A stretch of DNA of 16,722 bases, from contig JAICQC010000046.1 in NCBI GenBank assembly GCA_025938055.1, forward strand, positions 1 to 16,722, given 5' to 3'. The DNA comes from Anaerolineales bacterium. Lineage in GTDB: Bacteria > Chloroflexota > Anaerolineae > Anaerolineales > Villigracilaceae. This document shows positions 1-6,809 of this stretch, piece by piece; position 1 is the first letter of the stretch, and every line of letters starts with the position of its first letter. The notes beneath the pieces were generated by a model. That model searched no databases and had not been told where the DNA came from. It saw nothing but the letters and a program-made list of their open reading frames with translations. The position numbers and the translations under genes are program-made.

Positions 1-273
1 CACCGTAAGATCACCGCTTTCTGAGGAGAGCATGATGATAGGCAGCTCCTTCCATTCAGGTCGCCGCCGTAGAAATTCGAGCAGGTCCAATCCGCTTACT
101 TCAGGCATATTGATATCCAGGATAAGTATCTGGGGTCTTTTGCCTGTTAATAGCGTTTGCGCTGCAGAACGGGCATTGTGGAAAGAGAGCACCTCACAAC
201 CGAGCATTTTTAACATGAGCCCAATTGCGCGATTCATTTCCTCATCATCGTCAACAATCCAGACCTGTCTCAT
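1..273 (-). CDS. Response regulator receiver domain protein (3' end cut by window edge)
   Basis: The visible 91 N-terminal residues form most of a CheY-like receiver domain. They begin MRQVWIVDDDEE, which gives the acidic metal-binding pair D8/D9 after the first beta strand. The phosphoacceptor is D53 in LILDINMPEVSG, and the switch Ser is S83 or S84 in IIMLSSE. The domain would accept phosphate from a histidine kinase partner not seen here. Whether an output domain follows is unknown, because the frame runs off the left edge. Its ATG overlaps the stop of uvrC as ATGA, so translation is probably coupled and the two are probably co-transcribed. In gamma-proteobacteria the regulator gene uvrY sits next to uvrC, but upstream of it; here the order is reversed. 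Confidence 0.9.
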   Translation of the reverse strand, partial: MRQVWIVDDDEEMNRAIGLMLKMLGCEVLSFHNARSAAQTLLTGKRPQILILDINMPEVSGLDLLEFLRRRPEWKELPIIMLSSESGDLTV

Positions 274-2129
274 TCGAGGTGTGCCTTGATCGAGTTCGCA
301 ACGTCTCCGGGAACAACCACTTTGAGGTCTTCCACCGACGCTTCTCTAATCTTATCCACGGACCCGAAATGTTTCAAGAGGGCTTTCCGGCGTGTTGGTC
401 CGATGCCCGGGATGGAATCCAGTTGCGATGCCATCCCGAGTTTCTGGCGCTTCTTTCTGTGGGCGGTGATGCCATAGCGATGCGCCTCGTCCCGAATGCG
501 CTGCACCAGATACAATGCCTGTGAATGACGCGGAAGCATCAGTGATTCTGACCTGTGCGGAAAAAAGATTTCCTCCTGCTGTTTCGCCAGTCCCACAATT
601 GGAACTTTATCCTGCAGCTCGAACGTTTCGAGGACGCTCACAGCGCGTCCCAACTGCCCCTTGCCGCCATCGATGATGATGAGATCAGGCAGGAAGGAGA
701 ACGACGCGTCCGGCTTGGCGCCGGGTGCTTCCGTCTGTTTGCCGCCGCGCCACCTGCGGAAGCGGCGCGTTAACATCTCCTCCATCGAGGCGAAGTCGTC
801 CGGCGCGCCGACCACGCTTTCGATGTTAAATCTGCGATAGAGTTTTTTATCCGGCACGCCCTGTGTGAAGACGACCATCGCGCCCACGATCGCAGTCCCC
901 TGGATGTTCGAGATGTCGTAGCACTCGATGCGGTTGGGAGGTTCCGGCAACTTCAGCGCCTGCTGCAGCTCAGCCAGCGCCTGTTCCTGTTTGTGTGTGT
1001 CTGCCTGCCACTGGGCGCGCAGGGCTTGCAGTGTGTCGGTGGCGTTCTCGGTTGCCATTTGTACCAGTTCGCGCGACTGCCCCTCTTTGGGGACGAAGAA
1101 CTCCACCTTTTCGCCGCCGCGTTTGGATCGCAGCCACTGACTGATGATCTTTGCCTCTTCGAGCTCCTGCGGAAGCATCACCTGCTGCGGAATGTTTGCA
1201 GCTTCGGTGTAGAACTGCGTGATGAACTGTTCCATGACCTCGGTATCGGCTTCGTCTTCCGTGCCTTCGAGGATGAAATATTCGCGCCCGATCAACTTGC
1301 CGCTGCGGATGAAGAAGACCTGCACACAGGCTTCGCCGTTGCTGCGTGCCATGGCAAGCACATCTGAGTCGAGATAATCGGTTGCAAAGACGATCTTCTG
1401 CCGCTCGATGATGGACTGGATCGCCTTGAGTTGGTCACGCAACGCGGCAGCTCTTTCAAAGCGCATCTCTTCAGACGCTTTTTCCATCTCGTTCTGGATA
1501 CGTGTCACGATGGCTTCGCTGTGCCCGCCGAGGAAATCCATCAGGTCTGAGATCGTCTGGCGGTATTGCGCCTGGTTGACCGCGCCGATACAGGGAGCGG
1601 TACACAGCTTGATGTCGTAGTAAAGGCACGCCCGTTTGTCCATGCCCGTAATCTCGCGGTCGCAGGTCAGATAAGGGAAAATGCGGCGAAGTACATCCAG
1701 CGTTTGATAGACAGCCCAGGCGGACGTATACGGTCCAAAGTAGCGCGAGCCATCGTCTGCCATCTGCCGCGTCACGGTGACCTTGGGGAAGGGTTCTGCC
1801 CAGTGGACTTTGATGTAGGGATAGCGTTTATCGTCTTTGAGGCGGACGTTGTATTTGGGGCGATGCTTCTTGATGAGGTTCATCTCGAGGATAAGCGCCT
1901 CGAGCTCAGACCCGACAACGATCCACTCGATATCCGCGATCTCGCGCACGAGCCGCCGCGTTTTCGCGTCGTGGCTGGTATCCGAGTGGAAATAGGAACG
2001 GACGCGATTCCTGATGCTGATCGCCTTGCCCACATAGATAATTTTCCCCTCGGCGTTTTTCATCAGATAACAACCCGGTTTGGTCGGGAGAGTGGCAAGA
2101 ATGCCTTGAAGTTTTTCTGAAATCTCCAT
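270..2129 (-). CDS. uvrC: UvrABC excinuclease subunit C
   Basis: This is the dual-incision nuclease of nucleotide excision repair, recruited by UvrB to damaged DNA. At 619 residues it has the usual family length (E. coli about 610). Domains in order: GIY-YIG nuclease at about 15-95, with GCYLM, YVGKA and the catalytic Glu in ILEMNLIKKHRPKYN; four cysteines at 156, 168, 176 and 180, matching those reported to bind an iron-sulfur cluster in UvrC; UVR motif (UvrB contact) at about 204-238; RNase H-like nuclease with ECYDISNIQG, LIIIDGGKGQL and RDEAHRYGI; and C-terminal helix-hairpin-helix motifs (SIPGIGPTRRKALLKHFGS). The ATG at 2129 has no ribosome binding site, and a TACAAT box ends 8 bases before it, so the message may be leaderless. 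A response regulator follows with a 4-base overlap. Confidence 0.98.
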   Translation of the reverse strand: MEISEKLQGILATLPTKPGCYLMKNAEGKIIYVGKAISIRNRVRSYFHSDTSHDAKTRRLVREIADIEWIVVGSELEALILEMNLIKKHRPKYNVRLKDDKRYPYIKVHWAEPFPKVTVTRQMADDGSRYFGPYTSAWAVYQTLDVLRRIFPYLTCDREITGMDKRACLYYDIKLCTAPCIGAVNQAQYRQTISDLMDFLGGHSEAIVTRIQNEMEKASEEMRFERAAALRDQLKAIQSIIERQKIVFATDYLDSDVLAMARSNGEACVQVFFIRSGKLIGREYFILEGTEDEADTEVMEQFITQFYTEAANIPQQVMLPQELEEAKIISQWLRSKRGGEKVEFFVPKEGQSRELVQMATENATDTLQALRAQWQADTHKQEQALAELQQALKLPEPPNRIECYDISNIQGTAIVGAMVVFTQGVPDKKLYRRFNIESVVGAPDDFASMEEMLTRRFRRWRGGKQTEAPGAKPDASFSFLPDLIIIDGGKGQLGRAVSVLETFELQDKVPIVGLAKQQEEIFFPHRSESLMLPRHSQALYLVQRIRDEAHRYGITAHRKKRQKLGMASQLDSIPGIGPTRRKALLKHFGSVDKIREASVEDLKVVVPGDVANSIKAHLE

Positions 2130-2137
2130 CGCAGATA

Positions 2138-2167
2138 ATTGTACTGCATGTAGAACGTTTGTGTTAT
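2138..2167 (-). promoter_or_regulatory. Candidate uvrC promoter
   Basis: On the minus strand an ATAACA (-35-like, 4 of 6 matches) at 2167-2162 is followed after 18 bases by TACAAT (-10, 5 of 6) at 2143-2138. The uvrC ATG begins 8 bases downstream of the -10 box, so transcription would start at or next to the start codon. Judged by eye only. Confidence 0.4.
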
Positions 2168-2183
2168 TTAATCGTTTAACAGG

Positions 2184-2212
2184 TTGTAATCAGGCTAGTT
2201 TCGTGCAATAAT
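2184..2212 (+). promoter_or_regulatory. Promoter of the Yip1-like gene
   Basis: TTGTAA (-35, 4 of 6) at 2184-2189, a 17-base spacer ending in TGC, and AATAAT (-10, 5 of 6, extended TGn form) at 2207-2212. The predicted start is near 2219. This leaves a leader of about 20 bases that contains the GGAGG at 2230-2234. It is divergent to uvrC. Confidence 0.55.
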
Positions 2213-2239
2213 GAAAAAAACTAACTTCTGGAGGTATTG

Positions 2240-2962
2240 ATGAACGAACCGACGAATGCCCCGATGCTGCCGCCGCCTTCCGGCGTTTCAGAATGGATCT
2301 CTGTCTGGAGGGACGCCGTCACCAGACCCAGTGAGCAGACCTTTGCGCGGATCGCCCAGTCGCCCAATGCCAAATCCACGACGGCATTCTTATGGATATT
2401 CCTGGGTTCGCTGGTCAATTTCCTGCTGGGCTCTCTCGTTCAGGGCCGCCTGATGAGGCAGATGCTGGAAAACTCTGACCTGGGCGTGGAAGGATTCCCA
2501 ACAGGAGCCGGTGGTGGTCTGTTAACCGCAATTTGCGGTGCGCCGATCGGAGCTGTGATCTCCGTTGTGTTCTTCGCGGCTTTGGTTGGGGTCGTCCAAT
2601 TCCTGGCAAAGATGTTCGGGGGGCGCGGCACTTTTGATCAACTGGCGTATTCAATTGCTGCGATCGTCACCCCGTTTTACCTGGTCAGCGGGTTGTTCAC
2701 GCTACTGTCTGCCATTCCGGCAGTTGGATTTTGCTTTGGGATTCTGGGTTTCCTGGTGGCGCTGTATGTCCTGGTGCTCGAGGTCATGGCGGTAAAGGGT
2801 GTCAATCAATTTGGCTGGGGGCAGGCGATTGGTTCCCTGCTCTTGCCCGTGTTTGTTATTGCCTGCTGTATCTCCGTTGCTGTAGCCGGAGTGATCTCTA
2901 TGCTGGGTCCGGAGTTCATGGATACGTTTAATACGATCATGACGCCTCCGGCAGTACCGTAG
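2240..2962 (+). CDS. Yip1-family multi-pass membrane protein
   Basis: A 240-residue integral membrane protein of the Yip1 type, a family of small multi-pass proteins whose bacterial function is not settled. A soluble N-terminus carries SEWISVWRDAVTRPSEQTFARIA, the short amphipathic lead typical of bacterial Yip1 proteins. About five hydrophobic segments follow, at roughly 48-68, 95-122, 136-155, 160-182 and 195-220, and the C-terminus is short. The ATG at 2240 is chosen because GGAGG at 2230-2234 lies 5 bases upstream; the in-frame TTG at 2237 is too close to that site. The gene is monocistronic, with its own promoter and a strong terminator just after the stop. Family assignment rests on overall pattern, without a profile search. 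Confidence 0.8.
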   Translation: MNEPTNAPMLPPPSGVSEWISVWRDAVTRPSEQTFARIAQSPNAKSTTAFLWIFLGSLVNFLLGSLVQGRLMRQMLENSDLGVEGFPTGAGGGLLTAICGAPIGAVISVVFFAALVGVVQFLAKMFGGRGTFDQLAYSIAAIVTPFYLVSGLFTLLSAIPAVGFCFGILGFLVALYVLVLEVMAVKGVNQFGWGQAIGSLLLPVFVIACCISVAVAGVISMLGPEFMDTFNTIMTPPAVP

Positions 2963-2975
2963 TTCTTCTACAAAC

Positions 2976-3009
2976 AAAAATGACCTCCTGAAAACAGGAG
3001 GTCATTTTT
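2976..3009. terminator. Bidirectional Rho-independent terminator
   Basis: A perfect 15-bp inverted repeat: 2976-2990 (AAAAATGACCTCCTG) pairs with 2995-3009 around an AAAA loop. The A and T ends give a U-run in both directions. It sits between the convergent Yip1-like gene (stop at 2962) and the kinase gene, and its right arm overlaps the first two bases of the kinase stop codon, which occupies 3008-3010. Confidence 0.93.
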
Positions 3010-5074
3010 ATTTACCGGAGGGTGGAATTCTATCGGGCCCCACGTAGATCTGAAAATCTGCCATGAAATACGCATGAGCATACGCTGTATCTGCACCGCA
3101 TTCTCCCGTCACGGCATCGATGATTCCATTTTCATTGATGTCGATTCCGTGGACCATTTCGTTCGAGAGTCTCGATAATTCGGAAATTATTGGTTCCATT
3201 TCAGGTCCGAAGGGTGTGTCGTTAAGCTGCAGAGCCAACGCGAGAATCTCGTTGGTCCACTCCTCCATATTCTGGAGACAGATCTGTACATTATCGTTGT
3301 AGGCGCGTATGTTCGGCGTGGAGTCTGCTGCATCAGCTGTGTTCTGGGCATACAGGGCGCTCTCCTGAAGATATCCGAGGCGTTCTTCGCCCTGAGGTAA
3401 ACTGCCGTATCCATCACCGGACACATCGAGTTGACCATCGTTATCGTAATCGAGATACTGGTCGCTGCCATCGCCGACGATCTGATTAATGACTTCCTCC
3501 GTCCTCTTGCGAAGGGCAGCTTCGTCGTCCGCGGCAAGCGCCTGGACCATTCCCAGAAACTCGGGATCAAATTCATCCCCATTAATGGATTTGTTTATAT
3601 AGTCGCCGCTGTAATACCAGAGATTCTGTATCAGAGGACCCTGGTCAGGCGTTTGCTCATGCGCCACGATGAGGTGGCGCAGGCTGGCGAGTGCTTCTAC
3701 GGGGAAGATGGACGAATAAACAACTTCACCAGTCGGAGCAGAGACGGGAACACCATCCTGCTCCTCGGTGATCTGCAGTTGATTGTAATCACGCAGCAGG
3801 TTCTCCTGCGCAGGGTCATTGAAATCAAGACGGCCCGTGCCAGACGATCCATAGACAATCGGTCCGATATCCCTGTGTGTTTCACCGTCATCCGCGATCA
3901 GCCAAACCTCATAATGTGTACCTGTTTCAGGAGGCAGCACATTGCTGTTAAGCGTTACGGAAACAAAGTCCATAAAGAAGTTTTCATCGTCGAACCGCAT
4001 TCTGCCGACTGGAACATTGGTGGCAATAGCGGTCTGACGGGTGTTGTCGATGAATTGATAAATCACGACCAGCAGGATCAGTGCGATCCCGATCTCGATC
4101 CCAATTCGTATCCAGTTGGCATTGCGTCTTGCCGGCTGAACCTTCCCCTGTTGACCGGCTTCTGCAGCCTCGCGTGCGATTTGCGCGATGTGAAGCGTGC
4201 CGGGAGAGATCGTCTGACCGTTGAAGAGCGCCATAAACTCACTGGCAAGCTCACCGGCGCTTTCGTAACGGTGTTCAGAATTCTTTGCGAGGGCGCGGTC
4301 GATTAATGCCTGAAGATCGGGCGAGATACCCTTGATTGGGGGAGGCGGCTCGTTGATGTGTTTCATCAACATGCCAAACGTTGTATCTGCCTGAAACGGA
4401 ACCACGCCTGCGAGCATCTCATAGAGCATGATGCCGAGTGCATAGATGTCGGTTCGTTTGTCGACCTTTTCGCCGCGCGCCTGTTCCGGACTCATATACG
4501 CCGGCGTGCCGCTCACGGAACCAGCCGTCGTATGCATGGTCGAATCCAGCAAGCGGACCAGCCCAAAGTCGGTTAGCACTGGATCCACATCTGCCGGAAG
4601 CGGACTGCCAAGTTCGACAGTTCCAGCTTGAGAGCGCAGGAGGACATTGGCAGGCTTTATGTCACGATGAACAATGCCTTTTAAATGTGCATAGTCCAGG
4701 GCGCTGGCGATGGAATTCAGGATCTGGGCAATTGTGCCGATGGGCAGGCGCTGTTTATTGTCGTGTAATTTTTTCAGATACGAGGCGAGCGAGGGTCCGG
4801 GAATGTATTCCATGACCAGATACGGGGACTCGTTCACAATCGCATATTCGAACATTTGCACGATGTTCGAATGGCGGAGGTCTTCGATCACTTCGGCTTC
4901 GCGCTGGAAACGGGCAAGCTGATCTGAATCCCTTTCCAGCAGGCCTCGCATTACTTTCACAGCGACTCGCCCAAAGGATTCGTGGGTTCCCGTGTAAACT
5001 TCAGCCATCCCCCCACGGGCTACAAGATCATGAATAAGAACTTTTCCGAGCGTTTTTCCAGCCCAGTCTGCCAT
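3008..5074 (-). CDS. Transmembrane Hanks-type Ser/Thr protein kinase with outer sensor-like domain
   Basis: A 688-residue kinase of the PknB type. The kinase domain spans about 10-285: glycine loop ARGGMAEVYTG, catalytic Lys K40 (VAVKV), HRDIKPANVLL with D138 and N143, DFG at 169-171, GTPAYMSPEQ. All key residues are present, so it should be active. One membrane segment lies at about 322-342 (IGIEIGIALILLVVIYQFI). The outer part begins with a region (355-475; YEVWLIADDGE) that looks loosely like anti-sigma RskA C-domains. It also carries two calcium-loop-like motifs, DYDNDGQLD (542-550) and DINENGIID (645-653), of the EF-hand/dockerin kind. The start at 5074 is preferred over an in-frame ATG at 5119: the kinase fold begins directly after it (MADWAGKTLGKV), and a TATAAT ends 7 bases before it, while the upper start would run into the pncC promoter. 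The ligand and the targets are unknown. Confidence 0.93.
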   Translation of the reverse strand: MADWAGKTLGKVLIHDLVARGGMAEVYTGTHESFGRVAVKVMRGLLERDSDQLARFQREAEVIEDLRHSNIVQMFEYAIVNESPYLVMEYIPGPSLASYLKKLHDNKQRLPIGTIAQILNSIASALDYAHLKGIVHRDIKPANVLLRSQAGTVELGSPLPADVDPVLTDFGLVRLLDSTMHTTAGSVSGTPAYMSPEQARGEKVDKRTDIYALGIMLYEMLAGVVPFQADTTFGMLMKHINEPPPPIKGISPDLQALIDRALAKNSEHRYESAGELASEFMALFNGQTISPGTLHIAQIAREAAEAGQQGKVQPARRNANWIRIGIEIGIALILLVVIYQFIDNTRQTAIATNVPVGRMRFDDENFFMDFVSVTLNSNVLPPETGTHYEVWLIADDGETHRDIGPIVYGSSGTGRLDFNDPAQENLLRDYNQLQITEEQDGVPVSAPTGEVVYSSIFPVEALASLRHLIVAHEQTPDQGPLIQNLWYYSGDYINKSINGDEFDPEFLGMVQALAADDEAALRKRTEEVINQIVGDGSDQYLDYDNDGQLDVSGDGYGSLPQGEERLGYLQESALYAQNTADAADSTPNIRAYNDNVQICLQNMEEWTNEILALALQLNDTPFGPEMEPIISELSRLSNEMVHGIDINENGIIDAVTGECGADTAYAHAYFMADFQIYVGPDRIPPSGK

Positions 5075-5081
5075 ATCTAAA

Positions 5082-5087
5082 ATTATA
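5082..5087 (-). promoter_or_regulatory. -10 box of the kinase gene
   Basis: A perfect TATAAT reads leftwards from 5087 to 5082 and is followed by 7 bases (TTTAGAT) and then the kinase ATG at 5074. There is no ribosome binding site between, which suggests a leaderless message. The -35 position (5105-5110) reads TTATAC, a poor match, and overlaps the -10 box of the divergent pncC gene. Confidence 0.5.
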
Positions 5088-5105
5088 ACCGAGAATGTTG
5101 GCGGG

Positions 5106-5111
5106 TATAAT
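5106..5111 (+). promoter_or_regulatory. -10 box of pncC
   Basis: A perfect TATAAT reads rightwards, with a predicted start at about 5118-5119 and a GAGG at 5121-5124 ahead of the GTG at 5130. Its -35 position 17 bases upstream (5083-5088, TTATAA) is the -10 region of the divergent kinase promoter, so the two promoters occupy the same 30 bp. Confidence 0.5.
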
Positions 5112-5118
5112 CCTGCCA

Positions 5119-5127
5119 ATGAGGTAA
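5119..5127 (+). other. Possible leaderless mini-ORF (Met-Arg-stop) before pncC
   Basis: ATG AGG TAA begins 7 bases after the pncC -10 box, the same spacing as at the kinase gene on the other strand, and ends 2 bases before the pncC GTG. The AGG also forms part of the likely ribosome binding site, so this may be coincidence. Confidence 0.15.
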
Positions 5128-5129
5128 TT

Positions 5130-5618
5130 GTGGCAAATCCATTAGAGATTCAAGTTGGACAATTGTTACTGGAACGTGGGTTAAAGCTTGCCCTGGCTGA
5201 ATCCTGCACGGGCGGTTTGTTGGGCAGTCGCATCACGGACGTGTCCGGCTCTTCGGAGTATTTTCTGGGAAGTGTGGTCGCCTACGCGTATGGAGCAAAG
5301 GCTGACCTGCTGGGTGTGTCCTGGGATACTCTGAACACCAGGGGCGCCGTGAGTCGTGAGACCGTTCTCGAGATGGCAAGAGGCGTCCGAAATTTGATGA
5401 AGGCGGATATCGCCATATCGGTCAGCGGGATTGCCGGTCCGGGGGGCGGTACGGCGGAGAAACCGGTAGGCACCACCTGGATTGGATTCGTGACAGCAGA
5501 GGGGGAGAGGGCAAAGAGTTACCTGTTTTCTGGAGACCGCGAAGCAAATAAAGTCTCTGCTGTGAACGCTGCGCTGCAATTGCTTCTGGATTACTTACAG
5601 GGGAATCAGATTCCATAG
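5130..5618 (+). CDS. pncC: Nicotinamide-nucleotide amidohydrolase (CinA C-terminal domain protein)
   Basis: This enzyme deamidates nicotinamide mononucleotide to nicotinic acid mononucleotide, returning the NMN by-product (for example from NAD-dependent DNA ligase) to NAD synthesis. The 162-residue single-domain form matches the family length. Diagnostic stretches are LALAESCTGGLLGSRIT near residue 20, with the conserved Ser in ESCTGG; SEYFLGSVVAYAYGAKADLLGV; TRGAVSRETVLEMARG; and AISVSGIAGPGGG followed by KPVGTTWIGF. The GTG at 5130 is chosen because GAGG at 5121-5124 lies 5 bases upstream and the family sequence begins right after it. The N-terminal CinA domain found in longer homologues is absent, as is common. 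It is divergent from the kinase gene and convergent with the luciferase-like gene, and no clear terminator is visible in the 39 bases between these two. Confidence 0.94.
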   Translation: MANPLEIQVGQLLLERGLKLALAESCTGGLLGSRITDVSGSSEYFLGSVVAYAYGAKADLLGVSWDTLNTRGAVSRETVLEMARGVRNLMKADIAISVSGIAGPGGGTAEKPVGTTWIGFVTAEGERAKSYLFSGDREANKVSAVNAALQLLLDYLQGNQIP

Positions 5619-5657
5619 AAACGGACGCGTCTCTTATGTCAGGTTGAACGTACCCGC

Positions 5658-6653
5658 TTATGCCTGTGCAAACGTATCGATAAGCAGTTTGAAGTTCCCG
5701 CCGACCGGGTACAGGATTGGACAGGTACAGCCGCGTTTCTTATATTCCTCCACCTTGGATTTCGCCTCCGTAGGAGTCCCTGAAGCCGTAATACGATGTA
5801 CAAGTTCATCTGGCACGAGATGCTTGGCTTTGTTGATCTGCTCTTTCGTGGCGGGCCACCCGAGGATGGACTGAATCCCCTGAATCACATCCTGTGATAC
5901 GCCCGAGGCTTTGGCAATGTGGGGTTGCTGCGCCAGATACTGGCAGAGCAGTTCCTTGGTGTCTTCGATGGCTTTATCATGATCTTCATCCACCGAGCAG
6001 ACGATGAGCTGTGGGCGATCGAAGTCATCCATCTTCCTGCCCGATTTTTGCAAGCCTCTCTCGAGCATTTCCATTGCCTTATCGTTATATTCCGGCGGGA
6101 CGCAGTAATTGAGGACTGCCCCATCGGCGATCTCGCCGGTTAGTTCCATCATCAGGTCACCGGTTGCACCGATCATGATCGGGACGTTACGCGGCTCGCG
6201 GCGTCCGTGCACTACATCCAGCTCGATGCCGTCCACATGATGGAATTCCCCGTGAAATGTGACTCGCTCCATGTTCAGCAGCCGCCGGACAACCTCCACC
6301 GTCTCGCGCATGGCGAGCAGAGGCTTTCTCCGCTCAATACCCACGTTCCTTGCCAGAGGATCCCACCAGGCGCCGATCCCGCAGATAATGCGGTTCGGAG
6401 CCAGGTCATCCAGCGTAAGTAATGTGGCAGCCAGCAAACCAATGTTGCGGCTCCAGTTGTTGATGACGCCCGAGCCGACCTTAATCCGCTCGGTCACTGC
6501 CGCATAGGCAGCCATCGGGACAATCGCATCCCGAACCAGGCGTGATTCCGCCTGCCACACGGCTTCAAACCCATGCGTCTCGGCATAGCGCGCATAGTCC
6601 AATCCATCCCTGAGATCATGTGAGTCTTGCAGGTATAGTGCTACTCGTTCCAC
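5658..6653 (-). CDS. LLM-class (luciferase-like) F420-dependent oxidoreductase
   Basis: A 331-residue TIM-barrel flavin/F420 oxidoreductase of the luciferase-like superfamily, closest in character to methylene-tetrahydromethanopterin reductase-like proteins. Visible features are the N-terminal strand [48 protein letters not shown] (the barrel core with its usual VGSGV), [17 protein letters not shown], and the glycine-rich [25 protein letters not shown] near 180-205. Substrate cannot be read from sequence. F420 rather than FMN use is inferred from family features and the F420 operon downstream. The GTG at 6653 is supported by GGAGGA (complement of 6662-6667) 8 bases upstream. It is transcribed alone, about 1.7 kb from cofC. 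Confidence 0.87.
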   Translation of the reverse strand: MERVALYLQDSHDLRDGLDYARYAETHGFEAVWQAESRLVRDAIVPMAAYAAVTERIKVGSGVINNWSRNIGLLAATLLTLDDLAPNRIICGIGAWWDPLARNVGIERRKPLLAMRETVEVVRRLLNMERVTFHGEFHHVDGIELDVVHGRREPRNVPIMIGATGDLMMELTGEIADGAVLNYCVPPEYNDKAMEMLERGLQKSGRKMDDFDRPQLIVCSVDEDHDKAIEDTKELLCQYLAQQPHIAKASGVSQDVIQGIQSILGWPATKEQINKAKHLVPDELVHRITASGTPTEAKSKVEEYKKRGCTCPILYPVGGNFKLLIDTFAQA

Positions 6654-6759
6654 GGTGACGATCCTCCATTCATTTGATGATGGTGAAAATGAGTTCAGTT
6701 TTCTGGATGCGGGAAATCATTTTGCTGCTTTCGAGGCTTATGTACGGGTAAGAATAGTC

Positions 6760-6765
6760 ATTATA
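6760..6765 (-). promoter_or_regulatory. Candidate -10 box of the LLM oxidoreductase gene
   Basis: A perfect TATAAT reads leftwards in the 156-base gap between the amidohydrolase stop and the LLM start, which would leave a leader of about 100 bases. No convincing -35 is seen. Nothing else recognisable was found in the gap: no T-tract hairpin ends the amidohydrolase gene. Confidence 0.3.
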
Positions 6766-6809
6766 CATGACAGCCGTTTCACAGCTTTTTGGCTGAACGC
6801 GCCCCGGAA

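Noticed and set aside
1566..2120. Plus-strand open frame (184 codons) opposite uvrC.
   Set aside because: Antisense to the conserved GIY-YIG domain of uvrC, with no protein family features.
3431..4306. Long plus-strand open frame (291 codons) opposite the kinase gene.
   Set aside because: It lies wholly antisense to well-conserved kinase and outer-domain coding sequence, has no recognisable domain, and its composition reads as a shadow.
5074..5119. Upstream ATG at 5119 as the kinase start.
   Set aside because: It would overlap the divergent pncC promoter, adds 15 residues unlike kinase N-termini, and is upstream of the TATAAT that fits the ATG at 5074.
5619..5657. Expected terminator between the convergent pncC and LLM genes.
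   Set aside because: Only a short ACGCGT palindrome is present; no stem with a U-run on either strand.
6771..6795. CAGCC/GGCTG inverted repeat after the SsnA-like gene.
   Set aside because: A 5-bp stem with a 15-base loop and no T-tract; not a credible terminator.
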